Below the pieces are notes generated by a model that saw only the letters and a program-made list of their open reading frames with translations, did not search any database and was not told the DNA's origin. The position numbers were made by a program, and so were the translations under genes. From contig LNDT01000019.1 of the NCBI GenBank assembly GCA_001464715.1, forward strand, positions 1-64,000: a DNA stretch of 64,000 nucleotides, written 5' to 3'. This DNA is from Bdellovibrionales bacterium Ga0074137. GTDB lineage: Bacteria > Bdellovibrionota > Bdellovibrionia > Bdellovibrionales > JAMPXM01. Numbering within the stretch: position 1 is the stretch's first letter; each line of letters opens with the position of its first letter. Of the stretch, positions 8,445 to 17,835 are shown piece by piece.

Positions 8445-8790
8445 GAAGAGCAACCTCGCTAACCTGTTAGAAGCGGAAGCGACGTCGGCGACAACGACAA
8501 AAGCGTCGGTCACTGAGCTTCGTAAGAACGATCGAAACCTCGATCTCATTCTTGATATTCCGCTGAAAGTCACCGTTGAGTTGGGTCGCACGCGAATGCT
8601 TGTGAGCGAGCTCCTCAATCTTGGCCAAGGTAGCGTCATTGAGCTTGCGAAGTTGGCCGGGGAGCCGATGGAAGTTTTGGTCAATGATAAACTTGTGGCG
8701 CGCGGTGAAGCCGTTGTCGTGAATGAAAAGTTTGGTGTTCGTTTGACGGATATTATTTCGCCGGCCGAGCGTGTTGAGCAGTTGAAGTAG
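8434..8790 (+). CDS. fliN: Flagellar motor switch protein FliN
   Basis: A 118-residue C-ring protein made mostly of one SpoA domain (about residues 38-115): LDIPLKVTVELGRTRMLVSELLNLGQGSVIELAKLAGEPMEVLVNDKLVARGEAVVVNEKFGVRLTDI, read here in pieces as VTVELGRTRM, GSVIELAKLAGEP and GEAVVVNEKFGVR. The N-terminal 35 residues are polar and Ala/Thr-rich. It overlaps the end of fliM, with AAGGAG before its ATG. It works with FliM to reverse or drive rotation and to receive export cargo. Confidence 0.95.
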   Translation: MADEKSNLANLLEAEATSATTTKASVTELRKNDRNLDLILDIPLKVTVELGRTRMLVSELLNLGQGSVIELAKLAGEPMEVLVNDKLVARGEAVVVNEKFGVRLTDIISPAERVEQLK

Positions 8791-8841
8791 AGTCGAAGTC
8801 GACGTGACGCCGGTTCGGCGTCGAGGCCATGGAGGGCTTGA

Positions 8842-10005
8842 GTGACATCTTTTGCGAAATCACGCTTTGTTTTTTTCTTTCTGGTTTCTATTTTGATGGT
8901 TAGCACTCAGGCTTCCGCCGCAGACATCGCTTTGTCGCGGCAGGGGCAGGATGTCGTCATATCTGCCAATGTTCAGACTGACTTTGCAGGCAGTGAAGCG
9001 ACCGTCACAGCGCCGGACGCTTCGACGATTGAAATTGCAGTTCCGGGTGCCGACTTCGCTGTCGATGGGAAGCGGCAGCTGTTCCGTTTTGAGGACCGCC
9101 TGATCCCAACGCTCTCGGTGTCTCGAAACGGCAACTCTGGTGTTTTGCGTTTTAATATCTCAGATAAGAGTGCAGCCCGCGTTGCTGAAGCTCTTCAAAT
9201 GACTAGATCTGCGAATCCGTCCGGTGGTGCTTCAGGTGTTATCATCACTATGCCAGCAAGCCTCGAAGCTTCAGCGCAAGCCATTGAAGGGTCGCGAAAC
9301 GTTTCAATCTCAGCTGTCTCCGATGACATTCGAGCGAGCGCTCCTGCCGTCGGCACGACCGCGTCGGAAGCCTCGGTTGTTTTGGCGTCTAAGCCAGCGG
9401 CACCTTCGGCGGTAAGTTCCGAAGCCTCAAAAACTGGTGCTATGACCGGCTCGACTGAAGCTTCGACCGCGGCCGCAAATTCAGTGAGCGATGTTCGTCC
9501 CGAATCTGAAATCCCCGTTTTTACTTCGTCGGCTGAAGTGAAAAAGACGGCGGGCGCTGGGCTTGAGCGCCTTGTTATCACTCTCTTCGTCATCTGTGCA
9601 ATTTTGGGCGCGACACTTTTTGGACTCAAGCGCTGGGCGGCTCGACGCGGGAAAAATATCGCGAGTCCGACAAAAATTCAGATTCTCACTCAGCACCACT
9701 TGGGTCCGAAGAAAAGTTTGGCCATAATCCAGGTCGCTGGCGAAGCCATTCTTATCGGAATTACCGATCAAAACATTTCGATGCTCAAAACGTTGTCGTT
9801 GATCGACGACGAAGTTCCTGGGCTTGTACCCAAGAACTTTTCGGATGAGCTCGATCGAGAAGATGACGATTCAAGAAGTCGTGCCGAACAGCAGCTGTCG
9901 GATGAGGGCTATGAAACCGACAACTTCGCGATGCGAGGGTTGAGCGAAGTCAGAGATATGGTCAGCACCCGCTTCGGTTCAAGGTCTTCTCGAAAGGATG
10001 TCTGA
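8842..10005 (+). CDS. fliO: FliO-type export protein with long periplasmic N-domain
   Basis: A 387-residue protein at the fliO position. It has a signal-like N-terminus ([16 protein letters not shown]), a beta-rich N-domain (about 28-120) that resembles an AMIN domain, and an Ala/Ser/Thr-rich linker (about 125-235). A membrane helix follows near 246-266 ([23 protein letters not shown]), then the FliO cytoplasmic domain ([31 protein letters not shown]), then an acidic tail. Typical FliO is about 100-150 residues, so this one is two to three times larger. The GTG start has GGAGGG upstream. It overlaps fliP by one base (TGATG). Confidence 0.85.
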   Translation: MTSFAKSRFVFFFLVSILMVSTQASAADIALSRQGQDVVISANVQTDFAGSEATVTAPDASTIEIAVPGADFAVDGKRQLFRFEDRLIPTLSVSRNGNSGVLRFNISDKSAARVAEALQMTRSANPSGGASGVIITMPASLEASAQAIEGSRNVSISAVSDDIRASAPAVGTTASEASVVLASKPAAPSAVSSEASKTGAMTGSTEASTAAANSVSDVRPESEIPVFTSSAEVKKTAGAGLERLVITLFVICAILGATLFGLKRWAARRGKNIASPTKIQILTQHHLGPKKSLAIIQVAGEAILIGITDQNISMLKTLSLIDDEVPGLVPKNFSDELDREDDDSRSRAEQQLSDEGYETDNFAMRGLSEVRDMVSTRFGSRSSRKDV

Positions 10006-10766
10006 TGAGCCGCTTCGTCCGCTTCGGTTTCACTTTCTTCTTCGCGCTTCTCGGCGCGACATTTCTCGCCGACGTCGCGGCGGCACAGGTCACACTTCCA
10101 TCGGTGAACTTAGGTTTTAAAACGACCAACAATCCGACGGAAGTTGTTAATACAGTCAAAATTATTCTCATGATGACGGTGCTCACACTGGCGCCGGCGA
10201 TTCTCATTATGATGACGGGATTTGCTCGATTCATCATCGTGCTGTCATTTTTGCGCCAAGCTCTTGGTACGCAGCAAATGCCGCCCAACCAGCTGTTGGT
10301 GGGTTTAGCTTTGTTTCTTACTTTCTTCGTCATGCGACCAGCTTTTGAAGAGGTCAATACCAATGCGCTTCAGCCTTTTCTGAGTAACAAACTCAATCAG
10401 GAGCAGGCGATGGATGCGGCGCTGGTTCCGCTTCGACGATTTATGTTCAGCCAAACGCGCGATTCGGACCTGGGCCTGTTCGTAAAGCTCTCGAAAATGG
10501 AGGCTCCCAAAACACGTCAAGATGTTCCAACGACGGTTCTTGTTCCGGCCTTCATTATTTCCGAGCTTAAAACTGCCTTTCAAATTGGATTCGTTATTTA
10601 CCTTCCGTTTCTCGTGATCGACATGGTCATCGCGAGTGTCCTTATGGCGATGGGTATGATGATGCTTCCGCCAGTTGTGATCTCTCTACCGTTTAAAATT
10701 ATGCTCTTTGTGTTGGTTGACGGGTGGACGCTGCTCATCGGCTCAATGGTAAAAAGCTTCGGCTAG
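10005..10766 (+). CDS. fliP: Flagellar export gate protein FliP
   Basis: A 253-residue core subunit of the type III export gate. The signal peptide ([27 protein letters not shown]) is typical of FliP. Family signatures are present: [24 protein letters not shown] near residues 75-98 and [41 protein letters not shown] near 185-225. Four membrane helices are visible. Transcription of fliQ must pass through the repeat element that follows. Confidence 0.97.
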   Translation: MSRFVRFGFTFFFALLGATFLADVAAAQVTLPSVNLGFKTTNNPTEVVNTVKIILMMTVLTLAPAILIMMTGFARFIIVLSFLRQALGTQQMPPNQLLVGLALFLTFFVMRPAFEEVNTNALQPFLSNKLNQEQAMDAALVPLRRFMFSQTRDSDLGLFVKLSKMEAPKTRQDVPTTVLVPAFIISELKTAFQIGFVIYLPFLVIDMVIASVLMAMGMMMLPPVVISLPFKIMLFVLVDGWTLLIGSMVKSFG

Positions 10767-10780
10767 TAGAATGAATTCCC

Positions 10781-10833
10781 AATCTTCGCGCAAACGTGCG
10801 CGAAGCAGCGCAGCCCAGAGGGCGGAGCGACGA
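10781..10833 (+). repeat. Two-hairpin element between fliP and fliQ
   Basis: This copy of the element seen at 1-114 starts 14 bases after the fliP stop. The first stem is CTTCGCGC/GCGCGAAG, the linker is CAGC, the second stem is GCCC-AGA-GGGC and the end is GGAGCGACGA. GGAG at 10824-10827 lies 8 bases before the fliQ ATG, so the element supplies the fliQ ribosome binding site. Confidence 0.75.
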
Positions 10834-10835
10834 AC

Positions 10836-11108
10836 ATGACCGAAGAACTTGTGATGCGACTTGGGCAAGAGGCTTTAAAGACGACAGCGATGGTGGCGGC
10901 TCCTATGCTTGGTGCCGCTCTGGTTGTCGGTCTCGTTGTCAGTATTTTTCAAGCCATCACTCAGATCAACGAAGCGACTCTGACGTTCGTTCCGAAGATG
11001 ATTATTATTGGACTCGTGATCGTGTTGGCCGGGCCTTGGATGATCGATGTGATGTCCACGTACACTGTCAGTCTTTTTGAAAACATGGCTGTTTTTGTTC
11101 GCGAGTAG
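10836..11108 (+). CDS. fliQ: Flagellar export gate protein FliQ
   Basis: A 90-residue, two-helix subunit of the export gate. The signature reads MTEELVMRLGQEALKTTAMVAAPMLGAALVVGLVVSIFQAITQINEATLTFVPKMI, of which GLVVSIFQAITQINEATL is the family hallmark. The length is normal (about 89). The start follows the two-hairpin element directly. The gap to fliR is 12 bases. Confidence 0.97.
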   Translation: MTEELVMRLGQEALKTTAMVAAPMLGAALVVGLVVSIFQAITQINEATLTFVPKMIIIGLVIVLAGPWMIDVMSTYTVSLFENMAVFVRE

Positions 11109-11120
11109 GAGTTTGATCTA

Positions 11121-11906
11121 ATGGCTCCTTTTCAAATTAACGAAACAGAAATCATCGTCTTCGGACTCGCCCTCATCCGTATTTCAACTTTCTTCATGAC
11201 CTGGCCCGTCTTCGCACAAATCACCGTACCAAACCACGTGAAGGTTCTGTTTGCGGTGGCCGTGACGTTTTGTATTTTCAATGTGATACCAAGAACTGGG
11301 CTCGAAGGTCAGACTTATGACGATGGCCTCTTTTGGATGGCTTCGAAAGAAGCTCTCATCGGAGCTCTTCTAGGTTTTGTCAGTCGTCTGCTTTTCTTTG
11401 CTGTTGAGTGCGGTGGCCATCTGATTGCTGTGTCGATGGGTCTAGCGAGTGCTACTGTTTTTAGTCCTGCCTCTGGGCAATCAGTCGCCGTCATAGAAAA
11501 GTTCTACGTCGTTCTTTTGACGCTACTCTTTCTGGGACTCAATGCGCACCACACGTTTATCACGGCGATGGTCGAGAGTTTTACAGCCGTTCCGATATCT
11601 CCTGCGGGCATTGATCTTGCTGCCTTTGGTAGTCAGAAGGGCGGAGCAGAAATGATTCAAGCAGTGACTCTTTCGGGACTGAAGATGGCGGCGCCGCTCA
11701 TGGTCGTCATATTCTTTCTCAACGTTGCAATGGGTATCATTGGTCGAGCCGTGCCGCAGATCAATGTTCTGGTTACGTCGCTTTCAGTCAATATCATGGC
11801 TGGACTGGTGGCGATGATCGTCACGCTTCCGGCGCTCTTTGTGGTTCTCGACCGCGATGTCATCAATTTTACAGAAATACTTTTTAGACTCATGAGGACC
11901 CTTTAA
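11121..11906 (+). CDS. fliR: Flagellar export gate protein FliR
   Basis: A 261-residue export-gate subunit with six predicted membrane helices. Typical segments are FGLALIRISTFFMTWPVF near residues 14-31, GALLGFVSRLLFFAVECGGHLIAVSMGLA near 80-108 and the C-terminal VTLPALFVVLDRDVINFTEILFRLM. The length is normal. The 121-base gap to flhB (11907-12027) has no gene; it holds a short direct repeat GGGAACCCTG/GAGAACCCTG. Confidence 0.95.
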   Translation: MAPFQINETEIIVFGLALIRISTFFMTWPVFAQITVPNHVKVLFAVAVTFCIFNVIPRTGLEGQTYDDGLFWMASKEALIGALLGFVSRLLFFAVECGGHLIAVSMGLASATVFSPASGQSVAVIEKFYVVLLTLLFLGLNAHHTFITAMVESFTAVPISPAGIDLAAFGSQKGGAEMIQAVTLSGLKMAAPLMVVIFFLNVAMGIIGRAVPQINVLVTSLSVNIMAGLVAMIVTLPALFVVLDRDVINFTEILFRLMRTL

Positions 11907-12027
11907 GAGAACCCTGCAAGGGAACCCTGTAAGTAGGCCCAGCGAATTTTTGAATGTGAAGTGTGTGTCGGCTTCAGGATGAAGGCGGCTCGGCAAGAAG
12001 AAGTTAACCACCCAGGACGGGTAGTAG

Positions 12028-13092
12028 ATGTCGGACGATCAGCAGGAAAAAACGGAAGAAGCGACCCAACAGCGTCGCGACGACTTTCGCAAGCGAGGGC
12101 AGGTGGCGCAAACGCGTGAGCTGGCCAGCGTCTTGGCCCTGCTTGGTTCAGCCCTTATTTTCTGGGCACTGGGTCGATTTTCCCTCCAGCAGGTGTCGGA
12201 CCTCATAACCTACACGCTCGGCTCAAATCTGATCCAAGCGATTCAGACCAACGACTTTGGTCCCATCGTCCTTTTTGTAACGAAGAAAATGGTTTTCTTG
12301 GCCGGGCCCATCATGTTGATGCTGATGGTTCTTTCGATCGTTTCGACCGTTGTGCAAGTCGGACTACTTCACAACGAAGAGGCGATGAACTTCGACCTCG
12401 ATAAAATCAATCCATTGAACGGATTCAAAAGGCTTTTCAGCCTTAAGTCTCTGGTTGAAGGACTGAAATCTCTTTTAAAACTTATCGTAGTGACTGCGAC
12501 CATCTACTGGCTCGTTATGGATGAGCTGCAGGTCCTTCCGCGACTCTCTTCTTTATCGCTCGAGCAGATCATGAGTTACACGGGCATGCTGACCGTGAAG
12601 CTTCTGGCTGGTCTTGGGATTTTTATGGCTGTTATTGCAGCGGCCGACTACTTTTTCCAGCGCTACGATCTTGAAAAGCAAATGCGCATGTCAAAGCAAG
12701 AGGTCAAAGAGGAGCACAAGTCGCGCGAGGGTGATCCGATGATCAAAGCGCGCATTCGACGTATTCAGAGAGAAATGTCGAACAAGCGCATGATGAAGGA
12801 TGTGCCAACGGCGGATGTCGTCGTGACAAATCCGACGCATATCGCGTGCGCCCTTCGCTATGACCCGGCGACGATGGCGGCTCCTCAGCTTGTAGCTAAG
12901 GGTAGCGGCCATATCGCTGAAAAGATTAAAGAGATTGCCCGAGAGAACGGTGTTCCCGTGATGGAGAACAAACCGCTCGCGCGTGCAATGTTCAAAACTT
13001 TAAAAATCGGACACGCAGTTCCACGTGAACTCTTCACAGCGGTCGCTCAGGTTCTCTCGTACGTTTATCGTCTTAAGCGGAAGGCTCGTTAA
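12028..13092 (+). CDS. flhB: Flagellar export switch protein FlhB
   Basis: A 354-residue membrane protein that switches export from rod/hook to filament substrates. The N-terminus (DDQQEKTEEATQQRRDDFRKRGQVAQTREL) is typical. Four membrane helices follow, then the cytoplasmic domain with the self-cleavage motif NPTH (VVVTNPTHIACALRYDP) near residue 269. The Asn-Pro cleavage site is intact. The stop overlaps the flhA ATG by one base. Confidence 0.97.
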   Translation: MSDDQQEKTEEATQQRRDDFRKRGQVAQTRELASVLALLGSALIFWALGRFSLQQVSDLITYTLGSNLIQAIQTNDFGPIVLFVTKKMVFLAGPIMLMLMVLSIVSTVVQVGLLHNEEAMNFDLDKINPLNGFKRLFSLKSLVEGLKSLLKLIVVTATIYWLVMDELQVLPRLSSLSLEQIMSYTGMLTVKLLAGLGIFMAVIAAADYFFQRYDLEKQMRMSKQEVKEEHKSREGDPMIKARIRRIQREMSNKRMMKDVPTADVVVTNPTHIACALRYDPATMAAPQLVAKGSGHIAEKIKEIARENGVPVMENKPLARAMFKTLKIGHAVPRELFTAVAQVLSYVYRLKRKAR

Positions 13093-15188
13093 TGGATGCG
13101 ATTTACCTATTTCTCAAACGGTTTGAGAAGTACGCAAAAAATGTCGACCTGCTGATAGCGATAGCGATCCTTGCGGTTCTTGCCGTCATGATCATCCCGC
13201 TGCCACCGGTACTTCTGGACTTGGCACTGACGCTGAGTCTTGCAGCTTCTATTTTGATTTTATTAGTTTCTCTATACGCCAAGAAAGCTCTCGATTTTTC
13301 GGTATTCCCAAGCTTGCTGCTGCTGACCACACTTTTTAGGTTGTCTCTGAACGTCGCTACGACCCGTTTGATTTTAAGTGAAGGCCACAACGGAGAGTCT
13401 TCGGCCGGCGCGGTCGTGCATGCGTTCGGAAGTTTTGTTGTCGGCGATAACTACATTATCGGTTTCATCGTCTTTATGATCTTGATCGTCATCAACTTCG
13501 TGGTCATTACGAAGGGTTCTGGTCGGGTCGCGGAAGTCGCTGCACGGTTCACGTTAGATGCGATGCCCGGAAAGCAAATGTCCATCGATGCGGACTTGAA
13601 TGCCGGATTGATCAATGAAGAGCAGGCCAGAAAACGTCGTCGCGAAATCGAAGGCGAAGCTGACTTCTACGGAGCCATGGACGGTGCTTCGAAGTTTGTT
13701 CGCGGTGATGCAATTGCCGGCATTCTCATTATGGCCGTCAACATTATTGGCGGACTGTTGATTGGAATGCTTCAGCACGGTCTGGATGTCGCAACAGCGC
13801 TTCAGACCTACACGAAACTCACTATCGGTGATGGACTCGTCACTCAGATTCCGGCTCTGATCATTTCGACAGCGGCAGGTATCATCGTGACCCGCACGGG
13901 CAGCGAAGATGATCTTGGCAAAGAGGTCGTTGGGCAGCTCTTCATGAATCCGCGCGCGATGTACATCGGCGGCGGAGTCATCGCCTTTTTAGGTATGATC
14001 CCGGGTCTTCCAGGTATTCCGTTCTTCTTGCTGGCAGGAAGTTTTGTCGGCATCGGCTGGATGGTCGATCGCTACCAAAAAGAAGAAAAGTCTGAAACCA
14101 AGCGAAAAGTCGATGAAGCTGCGGCAAAACCAGAAAAAGAGCGCGTCGAAACACTCTTGCCTTTGGATCTTGTTGAGCTCGAGGTCGGTTACGGACTTAT
14201 CAATATTGTTGAAAGCCAACAATCGGGCGATCTGCTCGAAAGAATTGTTTCCATTCGAAAGCAGTTCGCACTCGACATGGGAATCATCGTTCCCAGCATC
14301 CACATCCGAGACAATTTGCAGCTTGAACCTGGAGAGTATCGACTTCTCATCAAGGGAAATCGTGTCGGTGGCGGAACGCTTCGACCCGAGTACTTGTTGG
14401 CCATGGATCCCGGAAACACGACAGCAAAAGTGGATGGCATTGCGACGCGCGAACCTGCGTTTGGTTTGGATGCTCTTTGGATCGGCAAGTCTTCGCGCGA
14501 AGAGGCCGAGCTGGCCGGTTACACTGTTGTCGATCTTCCAACAGTTATGGCCACTCATATTACTGAGATCATCAGAACACATGCGCACGAGCTTTTGGGC
14601 CGTCAAGAAGTCACAAGCCTCATCGACAATCTCAAGAAGTCTTATCCGAAAGTGGTCGAAGATCTTATTCCGGATCCCCTGTCGGTCGGTGGAGTTGTCC
14701 GCGTTCTTCAGAATCTTCTTCGCGAGCAAGTGTCCATTCGCGATCTCTTGACGATTTTTGAAACGTTGGCCGACGAAGCTCACCGAACGAAAGACACGGA
14801 CATCTTGACCGAGACCGTGCGCAAATCGTTGGCTCGGGGAATTTCATCTCGCTACAAAGATGAAAATCAGCGAGTCAATGTTCTCAATCTTGATCCAAAA
14901 ATTGAAGAGATGGTTTCAAACTCGCTTCTTCAAACAGAGCAAGGTGTTCAGCTGGTTATGGATCCGCGCGCTGCCCACGACATGATTGAAGGCATCGCGA
15001 GCACCATCGAACGACACCCAGAAATTGCGGGACAGCCTATTCTTCTTGTCAGTCCCACGGCTCGTCGCCATATCGCGAAGCTGACAACGCGATTCATTCC
15101 TCAGCTCGTTGTGCTTTCGCACAATGAAATATCTTCGGATGTAAATGTTCGGTCTGTAGCAACGGTGGAGATCGCCAATGCGGGTTAA
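13092..15188 (+). CDS. flhA: Flagellar export protein FlhA
   Basis: A 698-residue central export-gate protein with an N-terminal membrane domain of about eight helices (residues 20-315). The FHIPEP signature falls near 140-165 (GSGRVAEVAARFTLDAMPGKQMSIDADLNAG). The C-domain docks chaperones and substrates. Residues such as RLILSEGH and RRREIEGEADFYGAMDGASKFVRGDA match the family. The length is normal. The end overlaps flhF by 11 bases. Confidence 0.97.
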   Translation: MDAIYLFLKRFEKYAKNVDLLIAIAILAVLAVMIIPLPPVLLDLALTLSLAASILILLVSLYAKKALDFSVFPSLLLLTTLFRLSLNVATTRLILSEGHNGESSAGAVVHAFGSFVVGDNYIIGFIVFMILIVINFVVITKGSGRVAEVAARFTLDAMPGKQMSIDADLNAGLINEEQARKRRREIEGEADFYGAMDGASKFVRGDAIAGILIMAVNIIGGLLIGMLQHGLDVATALQTYTKLTIGDGLVTQIPALIISTAAGIIVTRTGSEDDLGKEVVGQLFMNPRAMYIGGGVIAFLGMIPGLPGIPFFLLAGSFVGIGWMVDRYQKEEKSETKRKVDEAAAKPEKERVETLLPLDLVELEVGYGLINIVESQQSGDLLERIVSIRKQFALDMGIIVPSIHIRDNLQLEPGEYRLLIKGNRVGGGTLRPEYLLAMDPGNTTAKVDGIATREPAFGLDALWIGKSSREEAELAGYTVVDLPTVMATHITEIIRTHAHELLGRQEVTSLIDNLKKSYPKVVEDLIPDPLSVGGVVRVLQNLLREQVSIRDLLTIFETLADEAHRTKDTDILTETVRKSLARGISSRYKDENQRVNVLNLDPKIEEMVSNSLLQTEQGVQLVMDPRAAHDMIEGIASTIERHPEIAGQPILLVSPTARRHIAKLTTRFIPQLVVLSHNEISSDVNVRSVATVEIANAG

Positions 15189-16773
15189 GAAATTTGAAGC
15201 GAAGTCGATGAAAGATGCTCTCAGAATGGTGAAGTCTGAGCTCGGACCAGACGCCGTCATTTTGGGTGCTCGCGAGAACAAACGGTCGTTTGGGCTTGCC
15301 GGGGAATCATCGTTTGAGATCACGGCTGCTGTTTCAGAGTCGACGCTGCAAAAAAAGCGATTCGTAGAATCGCGCTTGAAAGACGACGACCGCGAGAAGT
15401 TCCGAACATCTGGAGCCACAGCTCAAAAACGCATGATCGAGAAGATGGTCGATCGTCGCTTGCTCACGCAGCAGCAAGAGCGAGCGACTCAGGCCTTGAA
15501 GGCGCAAAATGCGATGGAGCGCCCTCGTCCCATCACGAAAGTAAGTTACATCGATATTCATGACGAACTTCCGGCGGAGCGCCGCGAGCAGCCCGTCTAC
15601 GCCAGAAAAGCGCCGCGTTCAGAGATCTCCGCTGGCGGTATGGACACGATTCGACCAGAGAGCCCGCGACAGATGGCGCAGCCGAGTGCGCGATCAGACG
15701 CTCGTGCCTCGGCGAGGCCGGAGGCCAAGCCGTCGGTAAAAGCTCCGACCGGTGACGTCCGCGACCGGATTCGAAATTTGGCCCGCGAAGCATGGGAAGC
15801 GGGTCGACCTGTCGAGCCACGCCCGGTTGCAAAGAGCCAAACAGCGACGCCTCCTCCTGTTCAAGAAATTGATTCTTTGAAGGGCGAGATTCAAAGACTG
15901 CAGGCTCTTTTAGAAGGCTTTCAAAAAGTTCCCCAAAGTTTCCAAGGTGCCGCGCATCCTGGGGCTGAGTTCGGACTTGGTTACGACTTTAGCCGAAGCT
16001 TTCAAAAGCTTGTCGAGACGGGCGTCAACAGTGAGCTTGCCGCCGAAATATTGTCTCGCGCGGCTCAAGAGATCGATCCCATCAATGCAAAAAAGCCTTC
16101 GATCATTGAAGCTTGGATTGCAAAGTGGTTTTTGCAGAACATCTCGGTCTGCGATCGACCGCTTAGCGGAAAAATTCATGTTTTCGTCGGTCCCATGGGT
16201 GGAGGAAAAACTTCGCACCTCGTAAAAACAGCGGCGCAGCTTGTGATTCGGGATAAGAAGAGAATTGCCGTTGTTTCGACGGACACCACGAAAGTGGGAT
16301 CGATCGACCAGCTGAAAATTTACTGTCAGATTTTGAATGTACCGTTTGCGGTGATCCGCGATCGCGGCGATTGGCAGTGGCTTGAATCGCAGCTTCACAA
16401 TGTCGATCACATCCTCGTCGATTCGCCCGGTCTTGCGCTGACGGCAGTCGACGAAATCCAAAAGCTTCGCGGGCTTATGCCGCCGACGCCAGGGGCGCAG
16501 ATTCATCTTTGCCTCTCGTCGGCGATGAAAGAGCAGGACGCTCTCGAAGCGGTCAGACGCTTCCGGATTGTTCAGCCGACAGATTTAGCTTTCACTGCGC
16601 TCGATATGAGTGTTCAGCACGGCGTGATTGCAACGGTTCAGTTGCGATCGGGTCTGCCGCTTCACTCATTTGGTATTGGTCCCCGAGTTCCTGAGGACTT
16701 CGAAGTCGCAACGAAAGAACGGGTTCTCGATTTACTTTTTAAACTTAGCAACATGAAGACAAGCACGCGCTGA
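15178..16773 (+). CDS. flhF: FlhF-type SRP GTPase with unusual G motifs
   Basis: A 531-residue protein that places the flagellum at the pole with FlhG. The N-terminus MRVKKFEAKSMKDALRMVKSELGPDAVIL is typical of FlhF. A charged B-domain rich in Arg, Ala and Pro (about 60-240) follows, then the NG domain. The P-loop is GPMGGGKTSH near residue 340, and the next motif is DTTKVGSIDQL. The G3 motif reads DSPGLA (about 413) rather than DTAGR, and G4 reads TALDM (about 472) rather than TKLD. The missing Lys of G4 suggests weakened guanine specificity. The gap to flhG is 16 bases. Confidence 0.9.
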   Translation: MRVKKFEAKSMKDALRMVKSELGPDAVILGARENKRSFGLAGESSFEITAAVSESTLQKKRFVESRLKDDDREKFRTSGATAQKRMIEKMVDRRLLTQQQERATQALKAQNAMERPRPITKVSYIDIHDELPAERREQPVYARKAPRSEISAGGMDTIRPESPRQMAQPSARSDARASARPEAKPSVKAPTGDVRDRIRNLAREAWEAGRPVEPRPVAKSQTATPPPVQEIDSLKGEIQRLQALLEGFQKVPQSFQGAAHPGAEFGLGYDFSRSFQKLVETGVNSELAAEILSRAAQEIDPINAKKPSIIEAWIAKWFLQNISVCDRPLSGKIHVFVGPMGGGKTSHLVKTAAQLVIRDKKRIAVVSTDTTKVGSIDQLKIYCQILNVPFAVIRDRGDWQWLESQLHNVDHILVDSPGLALTAVDEIQKLRGLMPPTPGAQIHLCLSSAMKEQDALEAVRRFRIVQPTDLAFTALDMSVQHGVIATVQLRSGLPLHSFGIGPRVPEDFEVATKERVLDLLFKLSNMKTSTR

Positions 16774-16789
16774 AGCGGAGAATTGATTT

Positions 16790-17662
16790 ATGAGTTACAG
16801 TTCGGGCATTTACGGAACAAAGAGATTTTCATCCGACAGAACGGGCCGATCGACGCGAGTCATTTCCGTCACTTCGGGAAAGGGTGGCGTCGGTAAAAGC
16901 ACGGTCGTCGCCAATCTAGCCGTGGAATTTGAGAAGCGCGGTCAAAGAGTTTTACTTTTTGATGGCGATCTTGGAATGGCGAACCTCGATGTCATGTTTC
17001 AAGTAAAACCCAAGTTTTCAGTTCAGAACGTCATCAGTGGTGATGTCGAGCTAAAGGATATCTTGGTTGAAATCAGCCCTTCTATGTCGCTGATACCTGG
17101 AGGTTCGGGCCTGTTCGAACTGCAAAAGCTTCCCGTGCACGCAAAACAAACTTTGCTCGACCAAGTCAGCGACTTAGGCACCATCTTTGATGTGATGCTG
17201 ATTGATACTGCACCAGGAATTGCCGACAACGTTCTCTACCTCAATTCAGCGGCGCAAGAAATTGTCGTTTTGCTAACGCCAGATCCATCGTCACTCACGG
17301 ATGCCTACGCATTGATTAAAGTCCTTCATCAGCGCCAGCGAGAAACTAAGTTTTCTGTCGTCTGTAACCAAGTTCGGGATGAAGCCGATGGGCAAAAAGT
17401 TTTCGAACGCCTGCAGTCCGTAGCGGCACGTTTTCTTCCGGTGACGCTGTCGTATCGCGGGGCGATTCCCTCAGATCCTCACTTGCGCCAATGCACTCGG
17501 GGCCAAGAGATCATCTGCCGTTCCGTACCGCACGCAGAGTCGGCCCGAGCACTTTCAAAGCTCACAGAAGTGCTTTTGGAGAACGGTCAAGAGCAGAGCC
17601 TCGAGGTCGAGTGTAAAGGAAGTTTACAGTTTTTCTGGAAACAGCTGATTGGGGCCGCGTAA
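16790..17662 (+). CDS. flhG: FlhG/FleN MinD-like ATPase
   Basis: A 290-residue MinD/ParA-family ATPase that limits flagellar number and works against FlhF. The deviant Walker A is SGKGGVGKSTVVANLA near residues 30-45, with both signature lysines. Walker-like motifs FDGDLGMANLDVMF and MLIDTAPGIADNV follow. Residues 1-20 hold a short N-terminal extension, as in FlhG. Its place after flhF, and before the sigma-28 gene, is typical of polar flagellates. Confidence 0.93.
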   Translation: MSYSSGIYGTKRFSSDRTGRSTRVISVTSGKGGVGKSTVVANLAVEFEKRGQRVLLFDGDLGMANLDVMFQVKPKFSVQNVISGDVELKDILVEISPSMSLIPGGSGLFELQKLPVHAKQTLLDQVSDLGTIFDVMLIDTAPGIADNVLYLNSAAQEIVVLLTPDPSSLTDAYALIKVLHQRQRETKFSVVCNQVRDEADGQKVFERLQSVAARFLPVTLSYRGAIPSDPHLRQCTRGQEIICRSVPHAESARALSKLTEVLLENGQEQSLEVECKGSLQFFWKQLIGAA

Positions 17663-17739
17663 ACGCGGCCTGGGAGTAAATTTATCGCCGATCCTAAAGC
17701 CCGCCTGCTCGAAGGCGCTTCGCAGAGGCGATAAAATTG
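17654..17739. other. Inverted repeats after flhG
   Basis: GCCGCG/CGCGGC forms a hairpin over the flhG stop codon. Next, AAATTTATCGCC (17678-17689) pairs with GGCGATAAAATT (17728-17739) with one or two mismatches, enclosing a smaller GCGCCT/AGGCGC-like stem. No U-run follows, so this may be a partial terminator or a processing site ahead of the sigma-28 gene. No gene is seen in 17663-17835. Confidence 0.4.
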
Positions 17740-17835
17740 GTCTGGCACGAAAGAGTCAGGACTTCTAACGGATGAGCGAACCGGTTAACCTATTAGAGAC
17801 GAGTCTTAGACTTGTGAACGAACTCGAGGGAATGA

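Noticed and set aside
9195-9629. Antisense frame in the low-complexity part of fliO
   Set aside because: Its composition mirrors the Ala/Ser-rich linker; no start signal or known motif.
13221-13245. Second sigma-54 site inside flhA
   Set aside because: TGGCAC is followed by TTGC at the wrong distance.
14044-14751. Long reading frames inside flhA on both strands
   Set aside because: They lie within a strongly conserved flhA gene and their proteins look like codon shadows (Ser/Arg-rich, no domain).
17677-17695. Sigma-28 promoter before fliA
   Set aside because: TAAA and GCCGAT occur but only about 8 bases apart, too close for sigma-28.
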